A DNA stretch of 11,865 nt from Lachnospiraceae bacterium (GTDB lineage: Bacteria; Bacillota; Clostridia; Lachnospirales; Lachnospiraceae): positions 1 to 11,865 of the forward strand of contig CAAGJU010000253.1 of NCBI GenBank assembly GCA_900770225.1. The letters run 5' to 3'. Position numbers and translations under genes: made by a program. The notes under the pieces were generated by a model. That model saw only the letters and a list, made by a program, of their open reading frames with translations. It had not been told where the DNA came from and did not search any database. How positions within the stretch are numbered: position 1 is the stretch's first letter; each line of letters opens with the position of its first letter. Below, piece after piece: positions 1 to 6,380 of the stretch.

Positions 1-19
1 AGTAACAGCGTTCGCAATG

Positions 20-92
20 CCCGCCTTTTTAGGCGAACAGTATTATAGCCCTATGGGGCGTTATTCCAAACCACCACTTGAAGTGGTGGTTA
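20..92. other. cluster of three hairpins, possibly the end of an IS200/IS605-type element
   Basis: Three inverted repeats follow each other closely: CGCCT/AGGCG (22-26 with 31-35), GCCC/GGGC (48-51 with 56-59), and an 11-bp perfect repeat AACCACCACTT/AAGTGGTGGTT around G80 (69-91). No T-run follows the last one, so it is a poor terminator on this strand. Closely spaced subterminal hairpins of this kind are typical of the right end of IS200/IS605 elements, where they also form the scaffold of the TnpB guide RNA. No tnpA or tnpB coding sequence is visible, because the window starts here. The resemblance is from memory of the family and is uncertain; a chromosomal structured 3' region is the alternative. 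Confidence 0.3.
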
Positions 93-148
93 TGACTTAA
101 TCCAGGACAATGAAATATGCTGAATTGAGCCGCAACTCTGTATGAAAT

Positions 149-262
149 CTGAAGCAATGATATCCGGCGGTTGCAAAGCAACTGCCATTATACAGAAGGT
201 GGCACCTGAAGCAATGATATCCGGCGGTTGCAAAGCAACTGCCCCTATACAGATGGTGACAC
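149..262. repeat. two tandem 57-bp hairpin repeats in the queA leader
   Basis: Copy 1 (149-205) and copy 2 (206-262) abut exactly and differ at only 4 of 57 positions. Each contains a 9-bp stem with one G-U pair, GGCGGTTGC/GCAACTGCC, closed by an AAA loop (167-187 and 224-244). The pair is flanked by complementary 8-mers, CAACTCTG (133-140) and CAGAGTTG (267-274), so the whole block could fold as one closed RNA domain. An alternative pairing exists: CTGTAT (138-143) can pair with ATACAG at 190-195 or at 247-252. The block ends about 30 bases before queA. I do not recognise it as a known riboswitch class. Confidence 0.8.
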
Positions 263-306
263 AAGGCAGAGTTGGGATTCTAAGAGAATACAGGAGATAG
301 TTTGAA

Positions 307-1332
307 ATGAAAACAAGTGATTTTTACTATGATCTGCCGAAGGAGCTGATCGCTCAGGATCCTCTGGAAGACCGCAGCGCATCGCGCCTGATGGTACTGG
401 ACCGGAAGACGGGGGCTGTGCAGCATGAAATCTTTACGCAGGTGATCGATCACCTGACGGATAAGGACTGCCTCGTGATCAACGATACGAAGGTAATCCC
501 CGCCCGCCTCTACGGAACGAAGGAAGACACGGGCGCTGCCATCGAGGTGCTTCTTCTCACCAGAAAGAAAAATGATGTCTGGGAGACACTGGTCCGTCCG
601 GGCAAAAAATGCCGCATCGGCACCCGGCTTGTCTTCGGGGATGGACAGCTGACCGGAGAAGTCATCGATGTAACGGATGACGGCAACCGTTTCATTCAGT
701 TCCATTACGACGGTATTTTTGAGGAGATCCTGGATCAGCTCGGTGAGATGCCGCTGCCGCCGTACATCAAGCATAAACTCAAAGACAAAACCATGTACAA
801 CACCGTCTATGCGAAGCATGACGGCTCAGCCGCGGCGCCGACAGCGGGACTCCACTTCACGAAAGAGCTGCTGCAGCAGATTCAGGATAAGGGCGTTAAG
901 ATCGCTCATGTGACGCTGCACGTGGGCCTCGGAACCTTCCGCCCTGTCAAGAGTGATGAGATCGAGGACCACGAGATGCACTCCGAGCTGTATATCGTCG
1001 ATGAGGATCAGGCGAAGATCATCAACGATACAAAGGCTGCCGGCGGTAGAGTGATCTGCGTCGGCACGACGAGCTGCCGGACGCTGGAGTCGGCCACGGA
1101 TGAGAACGGAATTCTGCAGCCGGGCAGTGCGTGGACGAGTATTTTTATCTATCCGGGTTATAAGTTCAAGATCATGGACGGCCTGATCACTAATTTTCAT
1201 CTGCCGGAGTCCACGCTGATCATGCTTGTGTCTGCTTTCGCAGGACGTGAGAATATCCTCAACGCCTATCGCATCGCTGTGGAGCAGAAATACCGCTTCT
1301 TCTCATTCGGTGATGCGATGATGATTATCTGA
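307..1332 (+). CDS. queA: S-adenosylmethionine:tRNA ribosyltransferase-isomerase (QueA)
   Basis: QueA transfers and isomerises the ribose of S-adenosylmethionine onto 7-aminomethyl-7-deazaguanine at the wobble position (34) of GUN-anticodon tRNAs, giving epoxyqueuosine, the penultimate step of queuosine synthesis in the cytoplasm. The 341-residue product has the usual family length. Conserved blocks seen are GEMPLPPYI (146-154), the signature YNTVYAKHDGSAAAPTAGLHFT region (164-185), HVGLGTFRPV (205-214), VGTTSCRTLES (252-262), TNFHLPEST (295-303) and the C-terminal YRFFSFGDAM (329-338). The start is set by AGGAG at 292-296, 10 bases before ATG. It stands alone, well separated from but by 385 bases, and is functionally unrelated to the butyrate genes. 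Its arginine codons are mixed, unlike the CGT-rich thl. No promoter was recognisable upstream. The assignment is very secure. Confidence 0.97.
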   Translation: MKTSDFYYDLPKELIAQDPLEDRSASRLMVLDRKTGAVQHEIFTQVIDHLTDKDCLVINDTKVIPARLYGTKEDTGAAIEVLLLTRKKNDVWETLVRPGKKCRIGTRLVFGDGQLTGEVIDVTDDGNRFIQFHYDGIFEEILDQLGEMPLPPYIKHKLKDKTMYNTVYAKHDGSAAAPTAGLHFTKELLQQIQDKGVKIAHVTLHVGLGTFRPVKSDEIEDHEMHSELYIVDEDQAKIINDTKAAGGRVICVGTTSCRTLESATDENGILQPGSAWTSIFIYPGYKFKIMDGLITNFHLPESTLIMLVSAFAGRENILNAYRIAVEQKYRFFSFGDAMMII

Positions 1333-1364
1333 TATTACGGATGAATGCTTACGGTTTGCACATT

Positions 1365-1526
1365 GTCAGCCACTGTCACACATGGAGACTTCCAGCCTCG
1401 ACGCGCTCTCGCTTGTCCTCGGCGTAACGGTGATAAATTCGTCCTTCGCTAAAGCTCGGACTCATTAACCACCGACGCCTGCGGAGGTCTCGGCTTGGGA
1501 GTCTCCATGTGTTCCGTGGCTCTGAC
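1365..1526. other. 162-nt long imperfect hairpin between queA and but
   Basis: Nested complementary arms can be traced by eye. GTCAGCCAC (1365-1373) pairs with GTGGC-TC-TGAC (1516-1526, two-base bulge). CACATGGAGACT (1379-1390) pairs perfectly with AGTCTCCATGTG (1500-1511). The stem continues through TCCAGCC (1391-1397) against GGCTTGGG (1492-1499) with one bulged T. Inner pairs are CCTC/GAGG (1417-1420 with 1484-1487), GGCGT/ACGCC (1421-1425 with 1475-1479), CGGTG/CACCG and GTCC/GGAC (1441-1444 with 1458-1461). There is no T-run after it, so a simple intrinsic terminator is unlikely. It may be a palindromic repeat element or a structured RNA. The rest of the gap holds the but promoter and leader. 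Confidence 0.7.
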
Positions 1527-1562
1527 GGCATCTTAACTATAACAATGAATGTGGAATTTATC

Positions 1563-1600
1563 GTCAGAAGGCTGACAAAATGTTTCGTTTTCGATAAAAT
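1563..1600 (+). promoter_or_regulatory. promoter of but, with an overlapping palindrome
   Basis: CTGACA (1572-1577) and TAAAAT (1595-1600) are separated by 17 bases, each matching the sigma-A consensus at five of six positions. Transcription would start near 1607, giving a leader of about 110 bases that contains a CTGCTG-AAA-CAGCAG hairpin (1659-1673). GTCAG-AAGG-CTGAC (1563-1576) overlaps the -35 element and could be an operator; a wider repeat TCTGACG (1521-1527)/CGTCAGA (1562-1568) lies just upstream. No regulator can be assigned. Confidence 0.65.
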
Positions 1601-1717
1601 AACACTGATTGCAGGTAATTTTTTTACTGAAGCAGCATGATACTGCAGGAATATTTTTCTGCTGAAACAGCAGGAAGATAACAGGTGTGTTTTTGATTCT
1701 TATGGGTGGAGGTTGCT

Positions 1718-3061
1718 ATGGATTACACGAAAGAGTACAAGAAAAAACTTGTTTCCGCAGATAAAGCGGCGGCTGTCGTAAAGAGCGGTGACTGGGTGGA
1801 TTACGGCTGGTGCGTAACAACGACGAAGGCTGTCGACAAGGCACTGGCAAAAAGAATGCCGAAGCTGCATGATGTGAAGATCCGCGGCGGTATTCTGAAT
1901 CACGAGCCGGAGATCTTCAAGATCGACCATCCGGAAGAGCATTTTACCTGGAACAGCTGGCATATGAATCCGGTAGAGCGCCACTCTGTTTCCAGGGGAT
2001 TTGTCTTCATGACACCTCTCCGTTATTCCGAACTGCCGCGTCTGTACCGTGAGAGCAGTGATCCGCTGAACGTCGCGATCATGATGGTGTCTCCGATGGA
2101 TAAGCACGGCTATTTTAACTTCGGACCGTCGGCCAGCCATATGGCAGCTGTTGTGGAGAAAGCTGACAAGGTCATCGTTGAAGTGAACAAAAATGTACCT
2201 GTCTGCCTCGGAGGCCATGAGGCATACGTTCACATCGACCAGGTTGACATGATCGTTGAGGGCGACAATGAGCCGATGGATGCGATCCCTGAAGCGGGAG
2301 CAGCTACTGATGTCGACAAGGCTGTAGCTGATCTCGTTGTTCCGGAGATTCCCAACGGTGCCTGCCTGCAGCTCGGCATCGGCGGAATGCCGAATGCGAT
2401 CGGTGAGCAGATCGCTGCTTCCGACCTGAAGGATCTCGGCGTGCATACAGAGATGTACGTGGATGCCTTTGTCAAGATGGCAGAGGCCGGCAAGATCACC
2501 GGAAACTGCAAGAGCCACGACAGAGGACGCCAGACGTTTGCTTTTGGCGCCGGAACGCAGCATATGTACGACTACCTGGACAACAACCCGGAGTGCATGA
2601 GCGCACCGGTGGACTATGTCAACGATATCCGCACCATCAGCTCGCTGGATAATTTCATCTCCATCAATAATGCGATCGATGTCGACCTCTACGGACAGGT
2701 CAACGCAGAGAGCGCGGGAATCAAAAATATTTCCGGCGCCGGCGGCCAGCAGGATTTCGTTCTGGGTGCTTACCTGTCTCACGGCGGTAAGAGCTTCATC
2801 TGCCTGTCATCTACTTTTACGGACAAGAAAGGCGTGAAACACAGCCGCATTCGTCCGACGCTCGCAGAGGGCAGCATCGCTACCTGCACGCGTCCGAATA
2901 CACACTATATTGTCACGGAATACGGCAAGGTCAATCTGAAGGGCCTGACGATGTGGGAGAGAGCAGAACAGCTCATCAATATCGCACATCCGGATTTCCG
3001 CGATGAACTGATCAAGGACGCTGAGAAGATGAATATCTGGAGACGTTCCAACAAGAGATAA
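1718..3061 (+). CDS. but: butyryl-CoA:acetate CoA-transferase
   Basis: This enzyme moves CoA from butyryl-CoA to acetate, releasing butyrate and regenerating acetyl-CoA, the last step of the main gut butyrate route. The 447-residue product is a family I CoA-transferase with N- and C-terminal CoA-transferase domains. It shows the glycine motif LQLGIGGMPNAIG (217-229), and HTEMYVDAF (243-251), in which Glu245 aligns with the glutamate forming the covalent CoA thioester in 4-hydroxybutyrate CoA-transferase. It also has the ISGAGGQQDFVLGAY block and a C-terminal MNIWRRSNKR. From memory the sequence is closest to But of Roseburia and Faecalibacterium, not to acetyl-CoA hydrolases. ATG 1718 is chosen because GGTGGAGG (1705-1712) ends five bases before it; an in-frame GTG at 1706 lies inside that site. 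The gene has its own promoter and terminator. A related transferase with another acyl-CoA preference cannot be fully excluded. Confidence 0.92.
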   Translation: MDYTKEYKKKLVSADKAAAVVKSGDWVDYGWCVTTTKAVDKALAKRMPKLHDVKIRGGILNHEPEIFKIDHPEEHFTWNSWHMNPVERHSVSRGFVFMTPLRYSELPRLYRESSDPLNVAIMMVSPMDKHGYFNFGPSASHMAAVVEKADKVIVEVNKNVPVCLGGHEAYVHIDQVDMIVEGDNEPMDAIPEAGAATDVDKAVADLVVPEIPNGACLQLGIGGMPNAIGEQIAASDLKDLGVHTEMYVDAFVKMAEAGKITGNCKSHDRGRQTFAFGAGTQHMYDYLDNNPECMSAPVDYVNDIRTISSLDNFISINNAIDVDLYGQVNAESAGIKNISGAGGQQDFVLGAYLSHGGKSFICLSSTFTDKKGVKHSRIRPTLAEGSIATCTRPNTHYIVTEYGKVNLKGLTMWERAEQLINIAHPDFRDELIKDAEKMNIWRRSNKR

Positions 3062-3085
3062 CCGCAGACGGTATGCCTGTAACCC

Positions 3086-3116
3086 GGGAGGATGCCTTCG
3101 GGCGTCCTCCCTTTTT
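3086..3116 (+). terminator. intrinsic terminator of but
   Basis: An 11-bp stem GGGAGGATGCC/GGCGTCCTCCC (3086-3096 with 3101-3111, one G-U pair) closes on a TTCG tetraloop and is followed directly by TTTTT (3112-3116). It begins 25 bases after the but stop codon. It separates but from the transporter gene. Confidence 0.93.
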
Positions 3117-3117
3117 G

Positions 3118-3145
3118 CTGTATAGCGGAGCGTAGACTTATACAG
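3118..3145. repeat. palindromic repeat, left member of the pair around the transporter gene
   Basis: The 28-bp stretch runs from CTGTATAGCGG to ACTTATACAG and is itself an imperfect palindrome (CTGTATA/TATACAG ends). Its reverse complement closely matches 4821-4846, which begins CTGTATAAGT and ends GCCGCTACAG. The two copies are therefore in inverted orientation on either side of the transporter gene. Confidence 0.6.
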
Positions 3146-3188
3146 TATTAGGCATCTTGTCTGATATGGGAGTTACTTTATAGGATGT

Positions 3189-3211
3189 GAGAGTGCGAAG
3201 CACGGAGCAAT
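3189..3211. repeat. dispersed short repeat with GTGC-GAA-GCAC hairpin (copy 1)
   Basis: The 23 bases GAGAGTGCGAAGCACG..AG.AAT recur at 6409-6431 with only two differences. The core GTGC-GAA-GCAC is a small hairpin. This copy lies about 45 bases before the transporter start. A weak promoter-like pair, TTGTCT (3157-3162) and TATAGG (3179-3184) 16 bases apart, lies just upstream, but I do not consider it supported. Confidence 0.6.
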
Positions 3212-3256
3212 TTGCAGTGTATCTTATTCAGTTGAATTTCCGGGAGGGAGAGATTT

Positions 3257-4735
3257 ATGGCGAGTGGTGACACAAAACCGCGTGAAAAATTTGCCTCGCG
3301 GCTGGGTTTTATCCTGGTTTCGGCGGGGTGCGCGATCGGTATCGGAAATGTATGGAAATTTCCATATCTCTGCGGACAGTACGGCGGAGCGGCTTTTATC
3401 CTGATTTACCTTGTGTTTCTGGCAATCATGGGCATACCGATCATGGTTTGCGAATTCTCCATCGGACGCAGGTCACAGAAAAGCGCGGCCCTTGCCTTTG
3501 AGGCTATTGAGCCTGCCGGTACCAGATGGCACTGGCTGAAGTGGATCAGCATCATCGGCTGCTATATGCTCATGATGTATTACACCACCGTCGCAGGCTG
3601 GATGATGAAATACTGCTGGCTGCACATGCGCGGCATATTCAGGGGCATGGATCCGGATGCCATTTCCGGGGTCTTCAGCAATACACTTGCCGATGCGGGT
3701 TCTGAAACATTCTGGACGGTTCTGGTCTGCGTGATCGGTTTCATGATCTGCTTTTTCGGCATCCAGAACGGCGTGGAACGTGTCTCCAAGGTCATGATGA
3801 CGGCGCTCCTTGTCCTGATGGTCATTCTGGCGGTTCACAGCTGTTTCCTGGAGGGCGCCGGTGCAGGCATAAAGTTCTATCTGGTTCCTGATTTCCAGCA
3901 GATGGCGGAGGATGGCATCGGCAATGTCATCTTCGCGGCGATGAGCCAGGCATTTTTCACCCTTTCCATTGGTATCGGTGCCATGCTGATCTTCGGCAGC
4001 TATATCGGAAGGGACAGAAGTCTGACCGGAGAAGCTGTGACGATCACGGCGCTGGATACGTTTGTGGCACTCATGGCCGGATTCATCATCATCCCGGCGT
4101 GCTTCGCCTATGGTATCAATCCGGATGCGGGCCCCAGCCTTATTTTTATCACGATTCCCAATCTGTTCTCGCAGATGCCCGGCGGTCAGGTGTGGGGCGC
4201 GCTGTTCTTTGTTTTCCTTTTCTTCGCGGCGCTGACGACTGTGGTTGCCGTGTTTGAGAATATCGGCGCCTTCTCACAGGATATGTTCGGCTGGTCGAGG
4301 AAGAAGAGTGTGCTGATCAACGCCTGCATCGTCATTGTTCTGAGTCTTCCGTGCGTCTTCGGCTATAATATATGGTCTGCCTTCCAGCCGCTTGGCAAGG
4401 GAACGGCAGTGCTCGATCTGGAAGATTTCATCGTGTCGAATAACCTGCTGCCGCTCGGCAGCCTGGCGTTCGTCCTGTTCTGCACACGGAAAAATGGCTG
4501 GGGATGGGACGGCTTCATTTCCGAGGCAAATGCCGGTACAGGCGGTAAATTCCATTATCATCGCTTTTACATCACCTGGATCATGCCGCTGATCATCATC
4601 GCCATTTATCTGAAGGGATATTATGACATGTTCAGCCCGATGGGTGTGTCGACGCTGATCTTCTGGTATGTGATCGCGGCGTGCATGCTCGGGTTTATCT
4701 TCTGGTGCGCGCTGTCAAGGAAGAAGAGAGTATAG
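3257..4735 (+). CDS. sodium:neurotransmitter symporter (NSS) family transporter
   Basis: This is a predicted inner-membrane Na+-coupled symporter of the LeuT/MhsT/Tyt1 family, most of whose bacterial members take up amino acids; the substrate here is unknown. The 492 residues form about 12 membrane segments, roughly at 17-40, 45-70, 93-120, 151-170, 177-197, 222-251, 258-286, 313-338, 349-369, 388-408, 437-456 and 466-487. TM1 has the family hallmark GCAIGIGNVWKFPYL (24-38), with the unwound glycine-rich stretch that binds Na+ and substrate. TM6 has FFTLSIGIGA (233-242), and Thr327-Thr328 in TM8 match the Na2-site position. The start follows GGGAGGGAG (3242-3250). It lies between but and thl, separated from but by a terminator and from thl by a promoter, so it is probably transcribed on its own. 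A link to butyrate metabolism is suggested only by position. Confidence 0.93.
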   Translation: MASGDTKPREKFASRLGFILVSAGCAIGIGNVWKFPYLCGQYGGAAFILIYLVFLAIMGIPIMVCEFSIGRRSQKSAALAFEAIEPAGTRWHWLKWISIIGCYMLMMYYTTVAGWMMKYCWLHMRGIFRGMDPDAISGVFSNTLADAGSETFWTVLVCVIGFMICFFGIQNGVERVSKVMMTALLVLMVILAVHSCFLEGAGAGIKFYLVPDFQQMAEDGIGNVIFAAMSQAFFTLSIGIGAMLIFGSYIGRDRSLTGEAVTITALDTFVALMAGFIIIPACFAYGINPDAGPSLIFITIPNLFSQMPGGQVWGALFFVFLFFAALTTVVAVFENIGAFSQDMFGWSRKKSVLINACIVIVLSLPCVFGYNIWSAFQPLGKGTAVLDLEDFIVSNNLLPLGSLAFVLFCTRKNGWGWDGFISEANAGTGGKFHYHRFYITWIMPLIIIAIYLKGYYDMFSPMGVSTLIFWYVIAACMLGFIFWCALSRKKRV

Positions 4736-4763
4736 TGTCGTCGCAAAGCCATAGTCGTTCTTA

Positions 4764-4802
4764 CACACCCTTCGGGTGTGCAGGCCGCCTCTGGCATGCG
4801 GC
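4764..4802 (+). other. two consecutive hairpins after the transporter gene
   Basis: CACACCC-TTC-GGGTGTG (4764-4780) is a perfect 7-bp stem, followed by GCCGC/GCGGC (4784-4788 with 4798-4802). Neither is followed by a T-run, so these may protect the 3' end of the transporter mRNA or act as a weak terminator. The rest of the 284-base gap to thl holds the inverted repeat copy at 4821-4846 and the thl promoter. Confidence 0.5.
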
Positions 4803-4820
4803 TGGACATAATGTGCTGAA

Positions 4821-4846
4821 CTGTATAAGTCCGCGCGCCGCTACAG
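4821..4846. repeat. palindromic repeat, right (inverted) member of the pair around the transporter gene
   Basis: This 26-bp stretch starts CTGTATAAGTCCGCG and ends GCCGCTACAG. Its reverse complement aligns with 3118-3145 over nearly the whole length, sharing CTGTA, GCGG.GCG and ACTTATACAG with a two-base length difference. Confidence 0.6.
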
Positions 4847-4911
4847 TCATTGTTACCAAAAAGTGTGTTAAAAAATTGTCTATATTTCACCCTGCTGAGA
4901 TTGACAAATAT

Positions 4912-4940
4912 TTGACATACAGAACGATTCGTTGTAGAAT
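4912..4940 (+). promoter_or_regulatory. strong promoter of the thl-crt-hbd-bcd-etfBA operon
   Basis: TTGACA (4912-4917) matches the -35 consensus exactly and stands 17 bases before TAGAAT (4935-4940, five of six). Transcription should start near 4947, giving a leader of about 73 bases that contains a possible hairpin TGACCGG/CCGGGTCA (4950-4979). A second TTGACA at 4901-4906 lies exactly 11 bases upstream, and the palindrome CAAATATTTG (4905-4914) overlaps the -35. These could form an operator, but no regulator can be named. Confidence 0.85.
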
Positions 4941-5019
4941 AGCAATAGTTGACCGGTACAGAAGAAAATTGCCGGGTCACCAACATTTATATTTCATTTT
5001 CTATTTCAAGGAGGACGAA

Positions 5020-6213
5020 ATGGCTGATAAGAAAATCGTAATTGCCGGTGCATGTCGTACTGCTATTGGTAAGATGGGCGGAGAGCTTTCTACCGTTCCG
5101 GTAGTTGATCTGGGTACCGCTGTTATCAAGGAAGCTCTGAAGAGATCCGGTGTTCCTGCTGATAAAGTAGACATGGTTTACATGGGATGTGTACTGCAGG
5201 CAGGCCAGGGACAGAACGTAGCTCGTCAGTCCGCTGTATATGCCGGCATTCCGGTTGAAACTCCGGCCATGACACTGAATATTCTCTGCGGTTCCGGACT
5301 GGCTGCTGTAAACATGGCAGCAAACATGATCCAGGCCGGTGAGTGCGAGATCGTTGTTGCCGGTGGTATGGAGTCCATGTCCAAGGCACCTTACCTTGTA
5401 CAGCAGGGCCGTTACGGATATCGTATGGGCCATGCAGCACTTGAGGATGACATGATCCGCGATGCTCTGACGGATGCATTCCATCAGTATCACATGGGTG
5501 TTACCGCTGAGAACGTAGCTGAGAAGTATCATCTGACCCGTGAGGAGCTCGATGAGTTCGCTGCAAATTCTCAGGAGAAGGCATGCAAGGCTATCGAGAA
5601 CGGTCGTTTCAAAGATGAGATCGTTCCGTTCGAGGTTAAGGGCCGCAAGGGCAAAGTTACCGTTGTCGATACCGATGAGGGACCGCGTCCGGGCACCACA
5701 GTTGAGACTCTTGCAAAACTGAAACCCTGCTTCAAAGAGGGCGGCGTTGTAACCGCTGGTAACGCTTCCGGTATCAACGATGGCGCAGCAGCCATGATCG
5801 TTATGACCGAGGAGAAAGCAAAAGAGCTCGGTGTTAAGCCGATGGCTGTATGGGAAGCTGGTGCTCTTGGCGGCGTTGATCCGGCTATCATGGGCGTAGG
5901 ACCGATCGTTGCTACGAGAAACCTGCTGAAGAAGACCGGCCTTGAGGTTAAGGATTTCGATCTGATCGAGGCTAATGAGGCATTTGCTACACAGTCTGTT
6001 GCTGTTGCCAAGGAGCTTGGCTTCAACAAGGACATCCTGAATGTAAACGGCGGCGCTATCGCTCTTGGACATCCGGTTGGATGCTCCGGCGCACGTATCC
6101 TTACCACTCTTATGTATGAGATGCAGAAGAGAGGATCTCATCGTGGTCTTGCTACACTCTGCATCGGTGGTGGCATGGGCTGCGCTACTTCCGTTCTCCG
6201 CTACGAGGGCTGA
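5020..6213 (+). CDS. thl: acetyl-CoA C-acetyltransferase (thiolase)
   Basis: Thiolase condenses two acetyl-CoA to acetoacetyl-CoA in the cytoplasm, the first committed step of butyrate synthesis. The 397-residue product has normal length for biosynthetic thiolases. It shows the nucleophile Cys90 in NILCGSGLAAV (87-97), NEAF (319-322), GGAIALGHPVGCSGAR (344-359) with His351, and Cys381 in CIGGGMGCA. Together Cys90, His351 and Cys381 complete the active site. ATG 5020 is set by AAGGAGG (5008-5014); the reading frame is open 113 codons further upstream, but that stretch overlaps the end of the transporter gene and crosses the promoter. It is the first gene of the operon, directly behind a near-consensus promoter. 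Arginine is mostly CGT and valine and alanine often GTT and GCT, as expected for very high expression. Confidence is very high. Confidence 0.97.
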   Translation: MADKKIVIAGACRTAIGKMGGELSTVPVVDLGTAVIKEALKRSGVPADKVDMVYMGCVLQAGQGQNVARQSAVYAGIPVETPAMTLNILCGSGLAAVNMAANMIQAGECEIVVAGGMESMSKAPYLVQQGRYGYRMGHAALEDDMIRDALTDAFHQYHMGVTAENVAEKYHLTREELDEFAANSQEKACKAIENGRFKDEIVPFEVKGRKGKVTVVDTDEGPRPGTTVETLAKLKPCFKEGGVVTAGNASGINDGAAAMIVMTEEKAKELGVKPMAVWEAGALGGVDPAIMGVGPIVATRNLLKKTGLEVKDFDLIEANEAFATQSVAVAKELGFNKDILNVNGGAIALGHPVGCSGARILTTLMYEMQKRGSHRGLATLCIGGGMGCATSVLRYEG

Positions 6214-6275
6214 TCAGCGGGCGTCAGTATGCAGAGGGACGATCTGAGATCTGATGAATATGTTCCTGTGTATGG

Positions 6276-6303
6276 CTGACAAAGTCTGAATGCTTAAAAT
6301 AAT
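6276..6303 (+). promoter_or_regulatory. weak candidate internal promoter upstream of crt
   Basis: CTGACA (6276-6281) and AATAAT (6298-6303) are 16 bases apart, each five of six to consensus. The ten bases GGCTGACAAA here also occur at the but promoter (1570-1579 region). It would fire straight into the GC-rich hairpin at 6310-6345, which makes a functional role uncertain. Confidence 0.3.
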
Positions 6304-6309
6304 CTGAGT

Positions 6310-6350
6310 CCGGGATCATCGGGCCGTTCGCCGGCCGGGTCCCGGTCTTT
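6310..6350 (+). terminator. GC-rich, terminator-like hairpin between thl and crt
   Basis: An outer stem CCGGGA/TCCCGG (6310-6315 with 6340-6345) encloses an inner stem GGCCG/CGGCC (6322-6326 with 6332-6336) with loop TTCGC. The tail is only TCTTT (6346-6350). The imperfect stem and short tail fit partial termination, which would leave thl mRNA in excess over the downstream genes. It may equally be a 3'-stabilising hairpin. Confidence 0.5.
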
Positions 6351-6380
6351 ACTAAGTAAGCTCTTCGAATCGCAGACAGG

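Noticed and set aside
149..262. CRISPR array
   Set aside because: There are only two abutting copies with no spacers between them and no cas genes.
131..275. Known riboswitch (preQ1, glycine or c-di-GMP class) upstream of queA
   Set aside because: I could not match the conserved core of any of these classes; only the tandem structured repeat itself is supported.
1700..2782. 360-codon open frame on the - strand opposite but
   Set aside because: It lies wholly antisense to a clear CoA-transferase gene, has no recognisable domain, and arises from the codon pattern of the real gene. The same holds for long antisense frames opposite thl, hbd, bcd, etfB and etfA.
3118..4846. Insertion sequence or transposon carrying the transporter
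   Set aside because: No transposase or target-site duplication is visible; the inverted repeats may be independent palindromic elements.
4681..5019. 113-codon N-terminal extension of the thiolase frame
   Set aside because: It would overlap the transporter gene and pass through the thl promoter; the AAGGAGG site and family alignment place the start at 5020.
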